Positions 33,649 through 36,935 of a DNA stretch of 36,935 nucleotides are shown here, one piece after another. Within the stretch, counting starts at the first letter, position 1. Every line of letters begins with the position of its first letter. The stretch comes from Actinomycetota bacterium. Its GTDB lineage: Bacteria > Actinomycetota > Acidimicrobiia > Acidimicrobiales > Ilumatobacteraceae. The DNA is taken from positions 1 through 36,935 of the forward strand of contig VGAB01000007.1 of NCBI GenBank assembly GCA_016870935.1. Direction: 5' to 3'. Both the position numbers and the translations under genes were made by a program. The notes under the pieces were generated by a model. That model saw only the letters and a list, made by a program, of their open reading frames with translations, made no database searches and was not told where the DNA came from.

Positions 33649-33948
33649 CTACGAACGCGCGCGCACACCGATCGGCGCGATCAGATGAAACCCGGCATGA
33701 TGGCGCTGTTCTTCAGACTCGCCGCCCCAGAAACCATATTCGTGGTGGTCTCGAGCGAACTCTCTGCAGGTCTGCAGAACCGTGCAGGTTTCGCAAACCG
33801 TGCGCGCCATCTGCTCGCGTTGCTCGCGGGCTTGCGGTCGCTCGGCGATGGAGGGGAAAAATATGTCGGTGAGCCCGCGACATGCCGCATCGTTCATCCA
33901 CTTGTCGTCGGTCTCGATCCGTCGTTGATAAAAATCAAACGCTGACAC
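33649..33948 (-). CDS. WhiB-like [4Fe-4S] transcription regulator
   Basis: The 99-residue protein has the four cluster cysteines of the Wbl family: Cys23 (AACRG), then Cys52, Cys55 and Cys61 in CETCTVLQTC. The conserved GFWGGE turn (usually G-V/I-W-G-G) follows. Wbl proteins bind sigma-A and regulate redox, division or antibiotic-response genes in actinobacteria. The C-terminus after the turn has only a short RHHAGFHLIAPIGVRARS tail, so DNA contact residues differ from basic-tailed types. GTG 33948 is chosen because a full promoter ends seven bases upstream; TTG 33957 and the later ATG at residue 18 are alternatives. Confidence 0.9.
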   Translation of the reverse strand: MSAFDFYQRRIETDDKWMNDAACRGLTDIFFPSIAERPQAREQREQMARTVCETCTVLQTCREFARDHHEYGFWGGESEEQRHHAGFHLIAPIGVRARS

Positions 33949-33955
33949 GCCCAGC

Positions 33956-33985
33956 AAACTAGGCGATATCTAACTGATCAGTCAA
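33956..33985 (-). promoter_or_regulatory. Promoter of whiB with palindrome at the -35 region
   Basis: On the minus strand TTGACT (33985-33980), an 18-base spacer and TAGTTT (33961-33956) form a good sigma-70-like promoter, seven bases from GTG 33948. A 10-bp palindrome ACTGATCAGT (33973-33982) overlaps the -35 box and could be a regulatory site. Confidence 0.6.
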
Positions 33986-35044
33986 TTAGATCTTGAGCGC
34001 TTGTGAAACCGCCTCGGCGAACATGTCGATGTCTTTGTTGGTGATATCCCAAGCCGTCATCCACCGATATTTGTGGTTGAGGGCGTCCCAATCCCAGAAA
34101 AACGCCCAGTCTTGCAGCGCCTTTGCCGCCTGTGGCTGAATCGTCGGAAACAGACTGTTGACGCTGGGGGGAGTGAGCAATCCGAGCGACTTGTGATGCT
34201 TTGTTTTCTCGTATAGGGCGAGAGCCATCGCGTTGGCCTGACCACCAAGTTTGAAGAACAGATCGTTTTGCAGCAGTTCGATGTATTGCGCCGAGATGAA
34301 GCGCATCTTGCTGTGCAGTTGGGTGATCTGTTTGCGGATGTTTTCGACGCGGTCGGCGAGCGCAGTGTTGAAAAAGACGACTGCTTCACCAAAGACGATG
34401 CCCGCCTTGGTGCCACCGAAACTCAGAACATCGACGCCGGCATCGATCGTGAAACTTCGCAGCGCCTGCGGGGTGGATCCGAGCGCGGCGGCGGCGTTGG
34501 CCAGGCGGGCGCCGTCCATGTGCACGAGCAAACCGTGGTGGTGCGCCACATCGCATAACGCTCGAACTTCTTTGGCCGAATAGAGGGTTCCCAACTCGGT
34601 GGCCTGGGTGATCGAAACGACCGCGGGTTGCGCATGGTGAATATTGCCGCGCATGTGAACGACTTCCAAAATGTCTTGCGGTTTAAGTTTGCCGTCGAGC
34701 GACGGGCGAGTCTGCAGTTTGGCACCGAGAATTCGCTCAGGCGCACCGGCTTCGTCGACGGCGATGTGGGCCATCTCGGTGCAGACAACCGAATCGGCGG
34801 GCTTGAGCATGCACGCGAGTGCCAAAACGTTGGCACCCGTGCCTCCGTAGACGAATTCGGTGCGCACCGTTCGACCGAAAAGGTCGTCGAACAACCGTCG
34901 AGCCTGCTCGGTGTAGACATCTTGTCCGTAGGCGAGTGCGTGGTCGGAGTTGGCGCGAACCAGCGCCTGCACGATGTCGGGGTGCGCTCCAGCGGCATTG
35001 TCGGAGGCCATCACTCGCGACGGGCGAGGCAGGTTAATCGGCAC
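33986..35044 (-). CDS. Low-specificity L-threonine aldolase-like PLP enzyme
   Basis: The 352-residue fold-type I PLP enzyme belongs to the beta-eliminating lyase/threonine aldolase family, which splits threonine into glycine and acetaldehyde. Family marks are ASDNAAGAHPDI (13-24), FVYGGTGANVLAL (64-76), VHMDGARLANAAAALG (174-189) and LSFGGTKAG with the PLP lysine Lys213. The GTG start at 35044 gives MPINLPRPSRVMASDN; ATG at residue 12 is also possible. It ends just before the whiB promoter, which uses its last few downstream bases. Confidence 0.88.
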   Translation of the reverse strand: MPINLPRPSRVMASDNAAGAHPDIVQALVRANSDHALAYGQDVYTEQARRLFDDLFGRTVRTEFVYGGTGANVLALACMLKPADSVVCTEMAHIAVDEAGAPERILGAKLQTRPSLDGKLKPQDILEVVHMRGNIHHAQPAVVSITQATELGTLYSAKEVRALCDVAHHHGLLVHMDGARLANAAAALGSTPQALRSFTIDAGVDVLSFGGTKAGIVFGEAVVFFNTALADRVENIRKQITQLHSKMRFISAQYIELLQNDLFFKLGGQANAMALALYEKTKHHKSLGLLTPPSVNSLFPTIQPQAAKALQDWAFFWDWDALNHKYRWMTAWDITNKDIDMFAEAVSQALKI

Positions 35045-35079
35045 GGTTCAGTATGCCCACTCGAACAACTCGGCTCGGG

Positions 35080-35085
35080 TAGGTT
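35080..35085 (+). promoter_or_regulatory. -10-like box, leaderless, for the gene at 35092
   Basis: TAGGTT ends six bases before ATG 35092. Confidence 0.4.
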
Positions 35086-35091
35086 TCTGTC

Positions 35092-35469
35092 ATGACGAAA
35101 TCAGAGGATCTCAAAACCCACGAAGATCGCTGTCAGTGGTGTCGGTCGCCGTTCAGCCAGCGGCAAGGGGCGGGCAGACCTCGTCGGTTTTGCAGTCAGG
35201 CCTGTCGTCAATGGGACTGGGTGGCGCGCCAACGGGCCACTGAACTGGCGCTAAGCGAGGACGAGTTGGTCATTGCCCGCAAGGAACTCGACGCCTTACG
35301 CGACCAGATCTATGTTTTGAAGTGCGCGATCGCCGATGTCGAAGCCGACCTTGACCCGGCGGTAGACCCGACCACAAGAGACTTCAAGGCGGCCCTCAAA
35401 TGGCTTCTACAGGCCGCCAAACCGCTGGCGAACGAACAACTGCACCCGAGCCCGAGCCGAGCAGCATGA
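35092..35469 (+). CDS. Cys4 zinc-finger and coiled-coil protein
   Basis: The 125-residue protein has an N-terminal zinc-finger-like region with Cys14, Cys17, Cys34 and Cys38 (RCQWC ... RRFCSQACRQ). A probable coiled coil at about 50-90 (ELALSEDELVIARKELDALR) follows, then a short helical tail. The R-R-F-C-S-x-x-C-R-Q element is shared with many actinobacterial small proteins of unknown role. DNA or RNA contact is plausible but unproven. It is divergent from the threonine aldolase gene. Confidence 0.7.
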   Translation: MTKSEDLKTHEDRCQWCRSPFSQRQGAGRPRRFCSQACRQWDWVARQRATELALSEDELVIARKELDALRDQIYVLKCAIADVEADLDPAVDPTTRDFKAALKWLLQAAKPLANEQLHPSPSRAA

Positions 35470-35599
35470 GGCGTTTTGAGGCAGTTTCAGTGGGTTTGGG
35501 CATGTGGCGATTCGCCCATAATGTTAGTTATGTAAAGTTGATCTAGGCCGAAACTTTAGGTTTCTGCACCCTCCCAACTCCCTGCCAGTATCAACTCGT
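35470..35599 (+). other. Intergenic region upstream of the lyase-like gene
   Basis: The 130-base gap is more AT-rich in its centre. It holds a weak promoter candidate, TTTGGG (35495-35500), 16 bases, CATAAT (35517-35522), and further TA-rich boxes near 35524-35536. No Shine-Dalgarno site or -10-like box stands at the usual distance from ATG 35600. No RNA gene is recognised. Confidence 0.35.
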
Positions 35600-36859
35600 A
35601 TGCCTGCAGCCAAATCTTTGCCCGAACGAGGTTTAGACGCCAGCACGGTGTTTGAGACGCTTGAGGGGCTTCGCCGCAATGATGTGCGCTGGCGCGAAGG
35701 TCGAGCCTTCAGCCTCGCCTACAACGCGGGCCCTGAGGCTCTGGCCGTGGCTGAGGAGGCTTATCGACGCTTTAGCGGCGAAAATGCCCTGAACACGGGT
35801 GCGTTTCCTAGCCTGCGCCAAATTCAGGCCGATGTGGTTGATATGACGAAACCATGGCTGGGTGCTTCGAATGAGGGCGCAGGTTTCATGACCTCTGGGG
35901 GCACCGAGAGCATCTTGATGGCCGTCAAATCGGCCCGCGATCGCTTGGCTCAAGAGCGGAAAATTGTCCGGCCAAACATGGTCTTGCCGATATCTGCCCA
36001 CGCCGCCTTCGACAAAGCGGGGGCATATTTTGGTGTCGAACTTCGTCGAGTCGACGTTTTAGATGACTGGCGTGCCGATGTTTCGGCGATGCGACGAGTA
36101 GTCGACGACCACACTGTGCTGGTGGTCGGTTCGGCGCCCCAATATCCGCAAGGTGTGGTCGACGATATTCCGGCGATCGCCAGCCTCGCCGCAGAGCACG
36201 GCGCCAACTGCCATGTCGATGCCTGCATGGGCGGTGTCACGCTCGCCTACCTCGAACGCCTCGGCGAGCCGACCAAGCCGTGGAATCTGAAAGTTCCAGG
36301 CGTGAGTTCGATTTCGGTGGATCTGCACAAGTTCGGATACACGTCGAAAGGTGCTTCGGTGATCATGTACGCGAACAAGCACCTGCGATCATTCCAGGGT
36401 TTTGTCACCGACAAATGGTTGGGTGGTTTGTACGGCTCTTCAGGAGTGCTCGGCACCAAGTCGGGTGGCAGCATGGCGAGCGCCTGGGCCGTGATGAACT
36501 TTCTCGGCGACGACGGCTACCTGCGGTTGACCAAACAGGCTCGTGAGGCGACGCTGCAATTGGCAAAGATCATCGACGAGTCTGAGCATTTGGTTTTGCG
36601 GGCCGAGCCCGAGACGACACTCCTCTGCTTTGGGGCGCGCGAACCCGCGCGCCTGAGCGTCTTTGGTGTTGGCGACGAACTGAACCGCCTCGGCTGGTAT
36701 GTAGATCGCCAGTCGCCGCCCGACTCGTTGCACTGCACTGTAAACGCAATTCATCATGACAAAATTCAACTATTCAGCGAAGCGCTGACCAGCGCGACCC
36801 AAACAGCCCTGCACAAAAACACCGCCGGTCAACAAGGCGCCTACGGCACCCTCGACTAA
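35600..36859 (+). CDS. Sphingosine-1-phosphate-lyase-like PLP decarboxylase-family enzyme
   Basis: The 419-residue protein is a group II PLP decarboxylase-fold enzyme closest in motif to S1P lyases, which split long-chain base phosphates into an aldehyde and phosphoethanolamine. Marks are GFMTSGGTESILMAV (95-109), the ring-stacking His in ISAHAAFDKAG (131-141), VGSAPQYPQGVVDDI (176-190), HVDACMGG (205-212) and VDLHKFGYTSKGAS with PLP lysine Lys244. It has no N-terminal membrane anchor, as in soluble bacterial relatives. The substrate is not known. Its stop codon overlaps the next ATG (TAATG). Confidence 0.85.
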   Translation: MPAAKSLPERGLDASTVFETLEGLRRNDVRWREGRAFSLAYNAGPEALAVAEEAYRRFSGENALNTGAFPSLRQIQADVVDMTKPWLGASNEGAGFMTSGGTESILMAVKSARDRLAQERKIVRPNMVLPISAHAAFDKAGAYFGVELRRVDVLDDWRADVSAMRRVVDDHTVLVVGSAPQYPQGVVDDIPAIASLAAEHGANCHVDACMGGVTLAYLERLGEPTKPWNLKVPGVSSISVDLHKFGYTSKGASVIMYANKHLRSFQGFVTDKWLGGLYGSSGVLGTKSGGSMASAWAVMNFLGDDGYLRLTKQAREATLQLAKIIDESEHLVLRAEPETTLLCFGAREPARLSVFGVGDELNRLGWYVDRQSPPDSLHCTVNAIHHDKIQLFSEALTSATQTALHKNTAGQQGAYGTLD

Positions 36860-36935
36860 TGACAAACCTGCAACCGCTAAGCACAGTTGGCGAAAAATCC
36901 GTTGGAGTGCGCCCAGTCACCTTCTGGTGTTCGAT
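36859..36935 (+). CDS. Start of an unidentified gene (3' end outside window)
   Basis: ATG 36859 overlaps the preceding TAA stop, and the frame stays open to the window edge, giving about 25 residues (MTNLQPLSTVGEKSVGVRPV and onward). No domain can be recognised from so short a segment. The overlap implies coupling with the lyase-like gene, so its identity would help to define the pathway. Confidence 0.55.
   Translation, partial: MTNLQPLSTVGEKSVGVRPVTFWCS

Noticed and set aside
1-36935. CRISPR array, tRNA or rRNA genes, insertion sequences, phage or defence islands
   Set aside because: No spaced repeats, tRNA-like cloverleaf with T-loop consensus, transposase, integrase or defence gene was found. 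The holin-like protein is an isolated chromosomal family member.

Overview
The window looks like a chromosomal segment of an actinobacterium of moderate GC content, most likely of the class Acidimicrobiia or a close relative. The evidence is a complete Pup-proteasome locus (arc, dop, pup, prcB, prcA, pafA), a WhiB-type Fe-S regulator, the tat-tatC-helY block seen in actinobacteria, and frequent GTG starts. The class-level placement is inference. There are no tRNA or rRNA genes, insertion sequences, phage genes or CRISPR arrays, and no gene-free stretch longer than about 130 bp.

Layout. 1-2778 (+): the tail of ribonuclease D, a small charged protein and the GTPase TypA/BipA. 2775-3530 (-): a cysteine-rich protein, divergent from a 65-residue helical protein. 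3759-7830 (-): a tightly overlapped transketolase, transaldolase and LOG-family operon, followed upstream by a small unknown protein (7849-8274). 8325-13296 (+): a fused ADP-forming acyl-CoA synthetase, D-Ala-D-Ala carboxypeptidase, two small membrane-related proteins and TrmI. 13346-13591 (-): a ferredoxin. 13742-20700 (+): the Pup-proteasome cluster and signal peptidase I. 20652-21434 (-): a glycerophosphodiester phosphodiesterase. 21474-29845 (+): Tat translocase, HelY helicase, a DAG-kinase-like C-terminal domain, an M20 amidohydrolase, a tandem ThyX-like protein, an acidic Cys4 protein and an acetyltransferase. 29853-31926 (-): a crotonase and a large unknown protein. 31984-32505 (+): a gamma-carbonic-anhydrase-like hexapeptide protein. 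32533-35044 (-): an APH-like protein, WhiB and a threonine-aldolase-like enzyme. 35092-end (+): a Cys4 coiled-coil protein, a sphingosine-1-phosphate-lyase-like enzyme and the start of one more gene.

How the genes work together. The proteasome locus encodes the whole pathway: PafA ligates Pup to substrate lysines, Dop removes it, and the Arc/Mpa ring (ending GQYL) feeds pupylated proteins into the PrcA/PrcB core. Pup is encoded with a terminal Glu (GGE), so it needs no deamidation. Compared with the mycobacterial order, pafB and pafC are absent between pafA and tat; lepB and a convergent phosphodiesterase gene lie there instead.

The clearest non-coding signal is a recurring start architecture. 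Thirteen genes have a TANNNT -10-like hexamer ending exactly six bases before the start codon, and several more have seven or eight. This is the geometry of leaderless transcripts. At 21435-21473 two such starts face each other around a perfect 8-bp inverted repeat that shares two bases with each -10 box, a strong candidate for a shared operator. Protein-level oddities are a two-domain ThyX-like protein whose two signature motifs are degenerate in complementary ways, a DAG-kinase-like C-terminal domain without its catalytic half, and a TypA gene with no usual start codon in frame.
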